From contig MU839306.1 of the NCBI GenBank assembly GCA_030685235.1, positions 1-31,390 on the forward strand: DNA of 31,390 nucleotides, in the 5' to 3' direction. The notes below the pieces were generated by a model. The model had not been told where the DNA came from, ran no database searches, and was given only the letters and a program-made list of their open reading frames with translations. Below are positions 21,275-31,390 of the stretch, piece by piece. Made by a program: the position numbers and the translations under genes. Source of the DNA: Copromyces sp. CBS 386.78. Taxonomy: Eukaryota; Ascomycota; Sordariomycetes; Sordariales; Sordariaceae. The first letter of the stretch is position 1. Every line of letters begins with the position of its first letter.

Positions 21275-22910
21275 ACGGCCCCCATTACTAATTTTAACGT
21301 CGTTATCTCTACAATCAATACCATCGTCGGCTCTAAGTACGAACAACTCTTCGAAAACGTTATAAAAACCCTTAATAATATTATTCTCTAATACCCAAGT
21401 AACCTAATTGCAAAAAAAGTCTTCAATACCGCTTCTAAACTTGCCTAATATACTACTTTTCTCTATATTATTACTACTTTCGCCCAATTAATCTACTCGG
21501 ACTTAATTCAAATTAATACGTTCGCTAACGCCACTTAAAATTCCTTCGAAACCGCCTATTAGTAAATTATTAATTAAGAAAATATCGTTACCAACCTTTA
21601 ATAAGAATTCGCTAACCTTTAATAGGAAGCCTAGCAATTCTATAGTAATTTTATTATAATTAATAAAACTAATATTAAATTTAAAAAGACCGCCGAAACC
21701 TAAATTAAGGCCTTTAAGAAAACTATTCGTAATAAAGTCACTCCGCCCGCCTCTATCTCTACCCCCAATTTTAACGATAAAATTACTATAATTACCCCGA
21801 AAACTTATACGAATAAAGACCCCGCCGTTTATACTAGTAGAAATACTTCTACCGTTAAATGTATTAAAGTTTTCTAAAATTAGCGTAATAAAATCCAATT
21901 ATATTAATTCTAAAATATTTAGTAATTCGATTAGGATAAATATTATAAGTTTACGCAAATCCTCTCGTACTTTAAAAACAACGCTTTTAAAATTCTATCG
22001 CCGTATATAATACCTATTATTAAAAAAGAAAACCTAATTAAATAAAAGTAAGAGAATATAAAAACCTTCCTTATCTATTTCGGCACTAAATATAACCGTA
22101 TAGACTTTACCCTCGAAGTATACTACGATTTCAAATTATTAAAAATAATTAAGGGTATAAAATAATTCGATTTCGAAGATAAATTTATTACTATCGTTAA
22201 TAAATACAATTTCAACGATACTATAAAAACCTATTACCTAAAAATAAAGGTTACAAACGAAATCTATAATACTATCGCCTACTAATAAAATACCCTAGCC
22301 TACAATAACTTTAATAGCTAGCTTACCTTCTATTAGAAATTCGCCACCAACTTAAAAGAGCGTAACTAATATAATAAAACTAATATTTACTTTAAAAACG
22401 GCACTATTAGTACCGGTAATACCGCTACCCCCGAACGTACTATTAATTAAAGTAGTACTACTATAAATTTCGACGCTATAAACGCTATTAATATTCAATT
22501 ATCCCGTATAATTAATAAAGCGATTATCGATTACCGTATAAAGAACGGACTTTATAAATACTACGCCTAAATTAGCTACTATACCTACGAATACTGTAAT
22601 AATATTAATATTAATATCCTTAAAAAGTAAAGGGAGCGTAAACGTTATAACCGTTACAATAGAAGAAATAATAATAATAACCGTAATAAATCTACTATAA
22701 GCTAAACCGGTTATAATAATAATAGTAATAACGGCGCTCGTATTAACGCCGTCGCTACTAATAAGCCCGCCACTCCTACTATACCCCCCGCTCTAATTCC
22801 TACCCAATTTACAGAATATAATACGAAAAATACCCCGCCTCTCTACTAAATCGCTTAAAAAAACCGTCGTCTATAATAATAATAAAGGAGGAAATAAATA
22901 ATTTAATAAA
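21275..22910 (+). pseudogene. Gag relic of element 3, with zinc knuckle
   Basis: The frame opens near 21275 with ACG where a start Met would be expected. It reads through a helical N-terminal part with a Gln/Glu-rich coiled-coil-like segment (about 21550-21640). A retrotransposon-gag core lies around 22020-22390, and a CCHC knuckle at 22553-22594. The four knuckle ligand codons are at 22553, 22562, 22577 and 22592, in exact C-x2-C-x4-H-x4-C spacing, and all are TAT/TAC (Tyr). A basic Arg/Asn-rich tail follows (22620-22740). Stops within are TAA/TAG of the RIP type. At least one shift of frame is possible near 21900. Confidence 0.75.
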
Positions 22911-23460
22911 TTTAAAAATAATTTAATTTAAAAATTTAAATTTAAATAGCTATAATAATAATTCTATCCTCCTCTCTACTTAAATTATCTATAGACTGCG
23001 CAATTAATAGAATAAATATATTATTCTAATTAATAATAAATATTCCACTCTCGCTTTTATTAACTGCGGTTTTACTATTTACTATACTATCCCACTATTA
23101 AAACTCCTTAAATTAAAGGCCTTATACCTAGTAAATAATATATTTAAGGACCTTATTACCTATTATTATAAAATTTAACTATAGATCGGTTACTATATAA
23201 AAATAATTATTATACTAGCTTATAACTTAGCCGACAACTATCCTATCATTTTAAATATACTATAGTTCAAATTTTACAACCCTATAATATTATAATTAAA
23301 TAGTGCTATTATTTTTACTAACTAATATATAAACCGCTACCTTCCCGTAAATCTTTTACCTACTTTATAATACGCGCTTAAAATTTAGAAGTATACTTAT
23401 ACGTATTATTACGAAACCGTATAAAATATAACCGAGGCAGCCGGCTTTAATACTCTAATT

Positions 23461-23574
23461 GCGGACCCCGCTCCCAATACCGTTAAAAACGACACTACCC
23501 CAGATCCCGCCCCAATTGTAGACCCCGCTCCCGATACTGTTAATAACAATACTATTCCAAATCCCGCCCCAATC
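23461..23574 (+). repeat. 57-bp tandem duplication in pol of element 3
   Basis: Two copies (23461-23517 and 23518-23574) each begin with G(C/T)(G/A)GACCCCGCTCCC and encode a Pro/Asp-rich 19-residue unit. It lies between the protease-like and RT regions, probably a flexible linker. Confidence 0.8.
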
Positions 23575-26500
23575 GCGGATACCATTATTAAAACTCCTAA
23601 GTGAACTAAGCCTACTATTTACCGTACTATAGCCGGCTAACGAAGATCCGACCCTTACTACTGTATTATAATATATAAAATATACTTTTCAAACGAATTA
23701 GTTAATCCCGCGGATATTAAGGATATAACGGCCGTTAATTTTAATTAATTATACGAGAAATATAATTTATAAGTATTCTGTATTTCGTACCCGGAACTAT
23801 ATAAGATTTTAGAAGAAGCTAAGGCGGAAGAGGAAACCCGGGTTAAAGAAGTAGAGGGGGGCGCCCTAAAGCTTAAAGAATATAAAAATAATAAAAGCGT
23901 CGTTAATAGAGGGGTAAGGATAGGAATTAAATATAATAATATACCTAGCGGACTAGCGAACCTTACCCTAGAAATAGAGTAGGAAATCTAGAATAATAAT
24001 AGCGCTAAATATAAAAAATTATTAAATAAGTGTTATTACCTATAAATTAACGCTTATATTAATAAAAGCTCTAAAATAATTATCCGGATAATAAAGATCG
24101 CTAAATATATTTGTTTTAGCAGTAATATAAATGAAGACTTCGAACGATATAAAACTATTAAATTCGCCGTTAATATTATAGAAGAGGATATAGCCAAATT
24201 TTATAAAAAAGCCGATAAATTACTTAAAACCGACGCTTAAATTAAAAAGAAACTCCCTAAATAATATTAGAACTACTTCAACGTTTTTAAACCTTATAAT
24301 ACTACGGTTTTACCCCCCTACCACTCTTATAATTTTAAAATCGAATTCCGCCCGGGAGAATAAGCGCCCTATATAAAATTAAGAGCGTTCAACCCCAACG
24401 AATTAAATATAATTAAAAAATAAATTAATAAAAATTTCTGTAATAAATTCATCTATCCCTCATAATTAGAAGCCATTTCCTAAATCCTACTAATATAAAA
24501 GCTAAGCGGAAGTATTAAAATTTACGTAAATTATAAAGGGATTAATAATATTACTTTCAAAAACCGCTACCCGCTCCCTTTAATTAAAAAAACCTTTAAC
24601 GCTATTTACAAAGCAAAAATTTTCACTAAATTAAATATTATTACCACTTTCAACTATATTCGCGTCGTAAAAGGATATAAATAATTAATAGCGTTCGTTA
24701 CCCGCTTTAACCTATTTAAATTATTTATTTACCCGTTCGGCTTATAAAGAATATTTAATATATTCTAGAATTATATTAACAATATCTTATACAATATTTT
24801 AAATATTTATATAACTACTTATTTAAATAATATCCTTATCTTTTTAAATAACGAAAAAGAGTACTAAAAGTACGTAAACGATATTTTTACCCGCCTAAAA
24901 AAGGTTAACCTATAAATTAATATCGATAAATACGAATTTTATATTAAGAAAACTAAATATTTTAAATTAATTATTATACTAAAAAATATTAAAATAGACT
25001 TAACAAAGGCCAAAACTATTATAAATTAGCAACCCCCGATATTTAAAAAGCTTTTATAAAGTTTCTTAAAATTTATTAATTTCTATTATCATTTTATTAA
25101 AAGCTTTTCGATAATAGTAACGCTATTATACGACTTTATAAAGAAAAACGCAGAATAAGTATAAATTATAATATAGTAATCCGCTTTCGAAACCCTAAAG
25201 GCCATATTTACTAGCGGACTAACCTTACGCATCTACAATTAATCTAAGAAAATAATCGTAGAAACCAATACTTCGAATTAAACTTTTAGAAATACCCTTT
25301 TTCAATATAAAAATAATAACGAACTCTACCCAATCGCGTACTTTTTAATATAGTACTTAGTAATAGAATATAATTATAATATTTATAATAAAAAGCTCCT
25401 CGCTATCGTTAAAGCCCTAGAAGAGTAGCGCCCAAAATTAGAAAGCGCCCAATAACCTTTTAATATTATTATAGATTATAAGAACTTAAAAACCTTTATA
25501 ATAAATAAGCAATTTACGCCCCGCTATATATAATAATTATAATTTCTATTATAATTCAATTTCTTAATCTTCTATATATTAGAATTACGAAATCTTCGCC
25601 CCGATATACTAAATAGGAAGCTAGAAGATATACCCCTAAATATAAATAATTATCGCTTAAAAGTAAGGAATTGTAAACTCATCGACCCCGCCCACTTTAA
25701 AGAAGGTTGCCTCACCCTATTAATTATAATTACTAGCGACCTCAATTTCAATAAAAAAATATTCCTTCTTTCCCTAGACACCTTAGAGGAATCAGATAAA
25801 TTAACCAACAATATTATTAACGAGAATTATAATTAATTAACCCTAATACAAGAAGCTGTCAATTACTTAATAAACCCAAATCGTACTAAATAACGCCCCT
25901 ACATTAAAAAGAAATTTAAAATCGCTTTCGCCGAATACTCTATAATAGGAGGCAAGGCCTACTATAAAGGGAAGGTATTTATCGACCCTAATAATACTAC
26001 TACTTATTTATTATTAATCTACCGCGCTTACTCGTTACTAACGGCCGGCTATTTAGGCAAGGATAAAATATAAGTATAAATAAACGAATATTAATACTAA
26101 TTAAGTATAGTAAAGGCCGTTAAAGCCTACTATAAAAATTACTTAATATATTTTAAAATAAAAATATTACGACAAATTAAAGCAAGCTACCTTAAACCTA
26201 TACTAGCAGCTTACGTACTATAAATTAATATATTAATCGATTACGTTTCCCTTTTGCCAAAAAGCCTTTATTTAGGCTAGAAATTTAAATATATCGCTAT
26301 TATTGTAAATTATTTAATAAAGATACATTACTATATCCCGACCATTACTATAGAAGTAGAAAAATTAATAGACTATTTTATTAACCGTATTTATACCCTT
26401 TATAATCTACCTAATACCGTTATTTCCGACTATAGTACCTAATTTATATCTTTATTCTAATTTACAATCTATAAACGTTTAACTATTAAAAAACTATTAA

Positions 26501-27430
26501 GCTCCGCCTTCTACCTATAAATTAATACTTAAACGGAATGTATTAACGTAGAAATAGAATAATATCTACGTATCTTCGTCAACTAAGTATAAACGGATTA
26601 AGTACAATAGTTGCCACTAGCGGAATTCGGAAGAAATAATATAATATTATTAATTACAAATATAACCCTTTTCTTTATTAATTATAATTTCTACCCCCGT
26701 ATAAGTATCGAACCCGCAATAGTTATACTATTAAAAAATTTCTCGCTAGTATAATAGAAGGAATATATAAAGGCCAACGAATTGCTTATTCGTTTCGAAA
26801 CTATCTAGGACTATATACGTACCTCTATAAAAAAAGTATAAAATTAATACGAGGCTAACGCTAACGAAAATCGGTTTAATATACTAAAATACCACGCTAA
26901 GAATCTCGTTTTACTTAATATAATTAATTTTAATAATAGTAAGCTATATAATAAATTATCCCTACAATAGGAAAGCCCTTTTAAAATAGATTAAATATAA
27001 TCCTATAACGTTAAATTAATTTTACCCGCTAATATAAAATACTTACTAATATTCTACGTCTCTATAGTAAAACTTTACTATAATAGCCTCCCTAGCTAAG
27101 CCGACCTATAAAGCGACGTACGAACTAACGAAGGTAGAATTATAATTAAAATAGATAATTACAAGGAAATAGTAGAATAGGAATTCAATAAATTCTTGAA
27201 CTATTTTTAATAAGGAGGTAACCGTTATTAATTTTATACTATAAAGTAGAAGTATTATAATCCTACCGACGAACCTTTCGATAATATTAAAGGAGTAAAG
27301 GACTCCGTTATCGCATTTTACCGCAATTACTCAAATACCCCTATCCTACCAACAGTTTAGAATTGGCCGGAGATTAAGGCTATACTTCAAAAGTAGACCC
27401 CAACCCTAAAGCGGAAGGCCTTAATACCTT

Positions 27431-27520
27431 AAATACGTTATATAGCGTCGCCTGTACCCCAAATACGCTATACGGCGTTACCTGCACCCTAAATACGCTA
27501 TATAGCGTCGTCCCCAGCCC
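27431..27520 (+). repeat. 30-bp tandem repeat in the pol C-terminus of element 3, 3 units
   Basis: Units start at 27431, 27461 and 27491, each opening AAATACG(T/C)TATA. In the pol frame each encodes a 10-residue unit of the type QIRY(I/T)A(S/L)P. It is part of the low-RIP C-terminal extension. Confidence 0.85.
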
Positions 27521-27920
27521 CGCCCCCAAGACGCTCTAAACGTATTACCGATTTAAAGGAGTAGATCAACGCTGCCGTAGCGGATATCGCGGCAGGCTAT
27601 AAAGTACGGGACGCTATAGTCGAATTAGTAAGCCGGGAGTTCGAACCCTTATCCGAGGAGGATTTAAAGAAGATAGACGAATTCTTCTGCAAGGTATTTA
27701 GGAGGTTAGTAGAGGTCTAGTAAAGAAAGCGGCCCCTAATAAGGAACGTAGAAGTATAATTAGAAGCTAGAACCTACTAGCAAGGTAACGACGATATTCG
27801 GTTACGGATTACAGACGTTAAATTATGGATCAAGGAGTTGGAAGACGGGGATTGAAGCAAGATTCTATCATTTCATATATATATACTAGATAGATCGTTT
27901 GAAGCTCTATGAGCTTCTTT

Positions 27921-27933
27921 TGCAGGGAGGTAA
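27921..27933 (+). other. Polypurine tract of element 3
   Basis: TGCAGGGAGGTAA lies directly before the 3' LTR start, the expected priming site for plus-strand synthesis. Confidence 0.65.
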
Positions 27934-28132
27934 TATTACAGGATTACTTATGATGGCACTAGGTACTGCATGGTCGAGTCCATTGGCCATTGGCCAATAG
28001 GACCGCATGCACGCACCAGTGGGCCTCGGTCTAGATATAGGGCAGGCTATACTCCTCCCTCCTCTCCTTCTTTCCTTCCTCGTACAACTACGTATATCCA
28101 ACCATACCCCCAACGGTGTCATCCCCGTAATA
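27934..28132 (+). repeat. 3' LTR of element 3
   Basis: 199 bp, starting TATTACAGG and ending CCCCGTAATA, collinear with the 5' LTR and followed by the duplication TATAA. It is less mutated than the 5' LTR over most of its length (for example GGTGTCATCC against GGTATTATCC). Confidence 0.92.
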
Positions 28133-28137
28133 TATAA

Positions 28138-28555
28138 GGACACTCGTAGTATAATAGTTTATAAGGACGCTTATAACCCTACTAATACTATAGACTATAG
28201 AAACCCTCTTATTCGAATTTTATTTATAATTGTCGTAATTATCTTTTTTCTATAATTTATAATTATATCCCTTATCCTTATTAATTATAATAAAAATTTT
28301 AATTGTAAACTTTAATTATTAATTAGGGGGTAAAATATTAGGAGTAGGAAATATAGGACCGCTATAAAATATATTATTTCCCGGTCGCTATTAATAGTAT
28401 CTAATTGCTACGGCTGGGTATTTATAAGGCGATTCGGTTAGGATGCGTAGAATAAGCTGTATTCTAAACTCTTTTTTTTTTTTTTTTAAATTTTTCGTTT
28501 TCTTATTTATTATTCAATTTTACGCTTTATCGAATTTAATAGGTATTTACTTCTA
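28138..28555 (-). other. Probable 3' untranslated part of the minus-strand chromovirus
   Basis: Non-coding AT-rich sequence between element 3 and the end of the - strand pol. It contains a run of 16 T (28472-28487; A16 on the - strand). With 20531-20800 it would make up the 3' untranslated region before the LTR at 20307-20517, if element 3 is removed. Confidence 0.4.
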
Positions 28556-28559
28556 ATGC

Positions 28560-31299
28560 CGCCGTAGCCGGGACTAGAGAAGGTAGAGTTTCCTCAATTA
28601 GTAAGACTCTTAATTTTAATTATATTTTAAATCCCTTCCGGAAATCGATATATAGTAGTCCTAATTTTGGCCGCCTCTTATAAAGGTCCTAAACCAATTC
28701 GTAATAGCCGTCGAAATTAGCTACTAGCTACTAATTTAAAGGGTAGTAAAATTATTTCACTAAGTAATTCTAACGTCCTTCAATCTTCTAATAATTTAAA
28801 AGCTCTTCGAATTCCTAACATCTATTTTTTTCAAAATTATTAATTCTAATAATAACTATACCCTTATTAGCTTTAACGTTAGTTATAAGTTCCTTCTAAC
28901 CCAGTAATCCTTTAATATATAATTTAACCCTTAATATATTAACAATATAAGTAATTTTTATATTACTAGGTAAGGCCAACTCTATTATATATAAGCTAAC
29001 CTTTATAATACGGAAAGGCCCTTCAAAACGCAACGCTAATTTATTATATAGCCTGCCCGTTATATAATTAACTATATTAAATATAACCTTATCCCTAATT
29101 TTATATTTAGGGGTATCGGTACAATATTCGTTTACCACCGCTTTATATTTAACTTACGCTTATAAGGAAGAAGCTTTAACGAAATCCTAAACCTCTTTAA
29201 ATTATAATATTAATTAATTAGTATTAAAAATTTACTTCTTCTATACGTCTATTACATCTAAGGGTAGTAATATAGATAATTCTATTCCTATACGAGGGTA
29301 AAAATTGTAATTAGCGAAAAAGGGGGTTATTCCTATTAATACCGATTTAAGGTTATTACCTTAAAATTCGGCTAAAGGTAGTTAACTAACCTAATTATTT
29401 TAAGCTTAATTAATGAAAGTTTATAAATATTATTCCAATTCTATATTAATCCTTTTAATTTGCCCATTCGTTTCTTTATAGTAAAGTGTAGAATACTTTA
29501 ATTTAATACTTAGCCGTAAGGATAATTACCTTTAGAATATTAAAATAAATTAAACACTTCTATTTAAAACGACGGTATTTAAAAAGCCGTAAAGAATATA
29601 AATTCGGTTAATAAACTTCTCTACTAACTCTTCCATTATTAATCCTTTTATTAGGATAAAGTACTTTATTTTAGTTAACCTATTTATTACGATTAATACG
29701 TACTTATATTCCGCCCCCCTTCCTATTCGTTATAATTTAGGGAATAGGGTTACGTAATTAATAGAAATATTATACTACAGGGTATAAGGAATAGGTAAAG
29801 GTTTAAAAAAACCCGTTAGCAATATCTTAGTAGCTTTAATTTTACTATAAAATATATATCCCTTACAATAGGTATTTATTACTACTACTATTCCTAGCTA
29901 GAAATAGCAATATATTAATACTATTATTTTATTTTTCCTAAAATAGCCGCCCTATACCGAAGTATAAATATAATAAATTAGCTCTAATTAGACCGCTTTA
30001 TTATCGGGGGGTATTATTAACTTATCTTTAAATATTACCCTATTATTAATTATATAATATTCGGCGAAGGGGATTTTTAATATCTTCTTTAAATACTTTA
30101 ACTAACATTCTCCTTCTCTAATAGCCTCCCGAATATCCGCTATAATAAGGGAATTGGCGTAAGCCCGGTTTGTTAAGTCGTCTATATAAATACCCAATTT
30201 ATTATTTTTAAAATTGTCTTCTAAAATATAAATTACTAAGGGCACTCCTATATTTAATATAATATTTATTATAAAACCTTTACTATCTATATTTATTAAT
30301 TCGAACGAATTTTCATCGAAATATAACGGGTCGATAAGTAGCTTCTTCTTTACTTTTAGCCTATCGTTTTCTATATCCCTTAATACGTATTCTAGTTTAC
30401 GGTTTAAGGTATTAAGCTTAACGTTAGTTGATCCCGGCCGATATTTAATTATAAAGTTGAATTTAAATAAAAATTCGGATTATTTTATATATTTTAATAT
30501 AAGCCTTTTTATAGTATTAAATATTTTGAGATTTTTATAATCTATAATAATTTTAAAGGGTTGGGCGGCTCCTTCTAACTCTAGTTTCTATTCTTTTAAT
30601 ATTTTAATTACAATTAATAATTCTTTATTATAGATATTATAATTATATTCTATTACAGAATATTTAGCCGAAAGGTAGGCGATTAAGTATAGTTTATTAT
30701 TATATAATTATAATAGTATACTACCCCTTAACTAATTAGAAGCGTCGACTTTAATAACGGTCGGTTTCTCCTAATTATAGATCTTTAAAATTGGTGCGGT
30801 CGTAAATATTATTTTTAAAGTTTTAAAAGTATTATTATATTCTTTATCCTACCTTTGATTTATTATTTTCTTTATTAATTCGTATAGCAGTCTACTTATA
30901 TATGAAAAGTTAGCAATAAACCTCCTATAGAAATTGGTAAAGCTTAGAAAACGTTATAATTAGCGCTTCGTTATTAGTATTTCCTACTTAATAATTACTT
31001 CTACCTTTTTTAGATCTATTTCAATATTGCTGGGCGTAATAATTAGGCTTAAGTATTTAGTTCTTTAAATATAGAATTTATATTTATCGATATTAATTTG
31101 TAGGCTTGCATTAATTAAGCGTTAGAATACTTCCTTAACGTACTTAATATATTCCTTGTAAATCTCTAAGAAAATTAAAACGTTATTAAAGTACGCTATT
31201 ATATAAATATTTAGAATATTATATAAAATATTATTAATAAAGTTTTAGAAAGAGGTTAGGGCCTTTAATAAGCCGAACGGATATATTAATAATTTATAA
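28560..31299 (-). pseudogene. Pol relic of a minus-strand Ty3/Gypsy chromovirus (RT to chromodomain)
   Basis: On the - strand the order is as follows. The C-terminal half of the RT lies at about 31290-30700, with the YxDD box now YFNN (31182-31193 on the + strand). RNase H follows (about 30900-30400), then a former HHCC zinc region near 30000-29870 whose His/Cys are now mostly Tyr. The integrase core is about 29800-29400. An integrase C-terminal GPY/F module with FEGPF is near 29015, in an 80-codon open stretch at 28896-29138. A chromodomain lies at about 28640-28800. RIP-type stops occur throughout. The RT N-terminus, protease and gag are missing, because a DNA transposon end starts at 31300. 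Its 3' LTR is probably at 20307-20517. Confidence 0.85.
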
Positions 31300-31390
31300 G
31301 AGAATGTCTTTTCGCACCGTAATGAATGTCTTCCGGCACCGTAGCCCCACCCACTTACACCCTTCCCGCGCGCTAATGCACGCCAAAATT
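31300..31390. mobile_element. Left end of a DNA transposon (MITE-like family), cut by the window end
   Basis: It starts GAGAATGTCTTTTCGCACCG, 19 of 20 bases identical to the end of the 415-bp MITE. A second copy of the motif (GAATGTCTTCCGGCACCG) follows exactly 22 bp later. The rest is CpA/TpG-rich and GC-rich, in contrast to the AT-rich pol relic before it. The other end and the target duplication lie outside the window. Confidence 0.65.

Larger units (their letters stand above)
22950..27855 (+). pseudogene. Pol relic of element 3 (protease, RT, RNase H, integrase, chromodomain-like, C-terminal extension)
   Basis: A protease-like 'FINCGFT' lies near 23060, with Asp of the active D-[ST]-G type now Asn. 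A 57-bp Pro/Asp repeat is at 23461-23574. The RT spans about 24360-25010, with YKGINNITFKNRYPLP near 24530 and the YxDD box now YLNN (24820-24831). RNase H is about 25180-25560 and integrase about 26080-26900, with 'ISDYSTQF' keeping its Asp and 'NVEIEQYL' keeping its Glu. A GPY/F-like segment lies near 26960-26990 and a chromodomain-like segment at about 27200-27350. A basic, Pro-rich extension with a 30-bp repeat ends at TGA 27853-27855. The extension after the chromodomain is about 160 residues and is less mutated. Confidence 0.85.
20801..28132 (+). mobile_element. Complete Ty3/Gypsy retrotransposon (element 3), 7332 bp, RIP-mutated
   Basis: Two 199-bp LTRs in direct orientation (20801-20999 and 27934-28132) are flanked by a perfect 5-bp duplication TATAA (20796-20800 and 28133-28137). 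Inside, all on the + strand, are a leader with a 26-bp tandem repeat, gag with a zinc knuckle, and pol with protease, RT, RNase H, integrase and a chromodomain-like segment. A C-terminal extension and a polypurine tract follow. Both LTRs carry independent C-to-T/G-to-A changes. The body is saturated with RIP mutations up to about 27300, then becomes clearly less mutated to its end. It appears to sit inside an older - strand chromovirus. Confidence 0.92.

Noticed and set aside
21503..21898. 131-codon minus-strand open frame
   Set aside because: It is the antisense of gag of element 3. The + strand carries the gag reading and RIP leaves the antisense frame free of stops.
27907..28255. Open frames of 78 and 82 codons on both strands
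   Set aside because: They overlap the 3' LTR of element 3 and its flank, and similar sequence is present in the 5' LTR without any coding signal.
28472..28487. Run of 16 T as the poly(A) tail of a minus-strand LINE or a processed copy
   Set aside because: It lies 70-90 bases beyond the end of an LTR-retrotransposon pol, with no LINE sequence beside it. A simple homopolymer is the safer reading.
28896..29138. 80-codon minus-strand open frame as an intact small gene
   Set aside because: Its content is real (integrase C-terminal module) but it is a fragment of the chromovirus pol, with the frame continuing on both sides past RIP stops.
1..31390. Telomeric or rDNA-linked AT block
   Set aside because: There are no TTAGGG arrays and no rRNA sequence. 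A centromeric or other heterochromatic location is possible but cannot be shown from sequence.

Overview
The window is an AT-rich, gene-poor block of transposon relics, most likely from a filamentous ascomycete (Pezizomycotina). No intact host gene, tRNA, rRNA or CRISPR array can be supported. Long stretches have almost no CpA or TpG, a large excess of TpA, and CpG retained. That is the mark of repeat-induced point mutation (RIP), not of CpG methylation decay. Reading frames are broken mainly by TAA and TAG (from Gln and Trp codons). Cys and His codons have become Tyr, and catalytic Asp codons have become Asn. The species cannot be named from this sequence.

Layout: 1-121 is the right end of a DNA transposon. 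122-871 is degraded sequence with a possible LTR end. 872-1124 is a solo LTR with a perfect 5-bp target duplication. 1130-3599 is an old gag-like relic, cut by element 2. Element 2 (3600-11274) is a Ty3/Gypsy chromovirus on the + strand with a 5' LTR, gag, pol, chromodomain and a truncated 3' LTR. A 415-bp MITE (4661-5075) lies in its gag. A Tad-like LINE follows (about 11280-16060), interrupted by a 602-bp MITE (14248-14849) that carries a minisatellite. After a small unmutated island (16063-16310) come two divergent degraded genes. One is a Ulp1/C48-type cysteine peptidase on the - strand (16682-about 18480), and the other is an unrecognised protein on the + strand (about 19020-20299). An LTR in - orientation follows (20307-20517). 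Element 3 (20801-28132) is a complete 7.3-kb Gypsy retrotransposon with two 199-bp LTRs and a TATAA target duplication. It seems to have inserted into a - strand chromovirus whose pol occupies 28560-31299. The window ends in the left end of another DNA transposon (31300-31390).

Nothing here works together as a functional pathway. The window records nested insertions followed by RIP. Short pieces (LTRs, MITEs, the 16.1-kb island) kept their CpA/TpG while the long element bodies lost them, as expected from the length dependence of RIP.

The least explained parts are the Ulp1-like gene with its divergent partner, and the MITE families. The MITE terminal repeats contain a motif repeated at exactly 22 bp, and the two complete copies are flanked by 8-bp target duplications.
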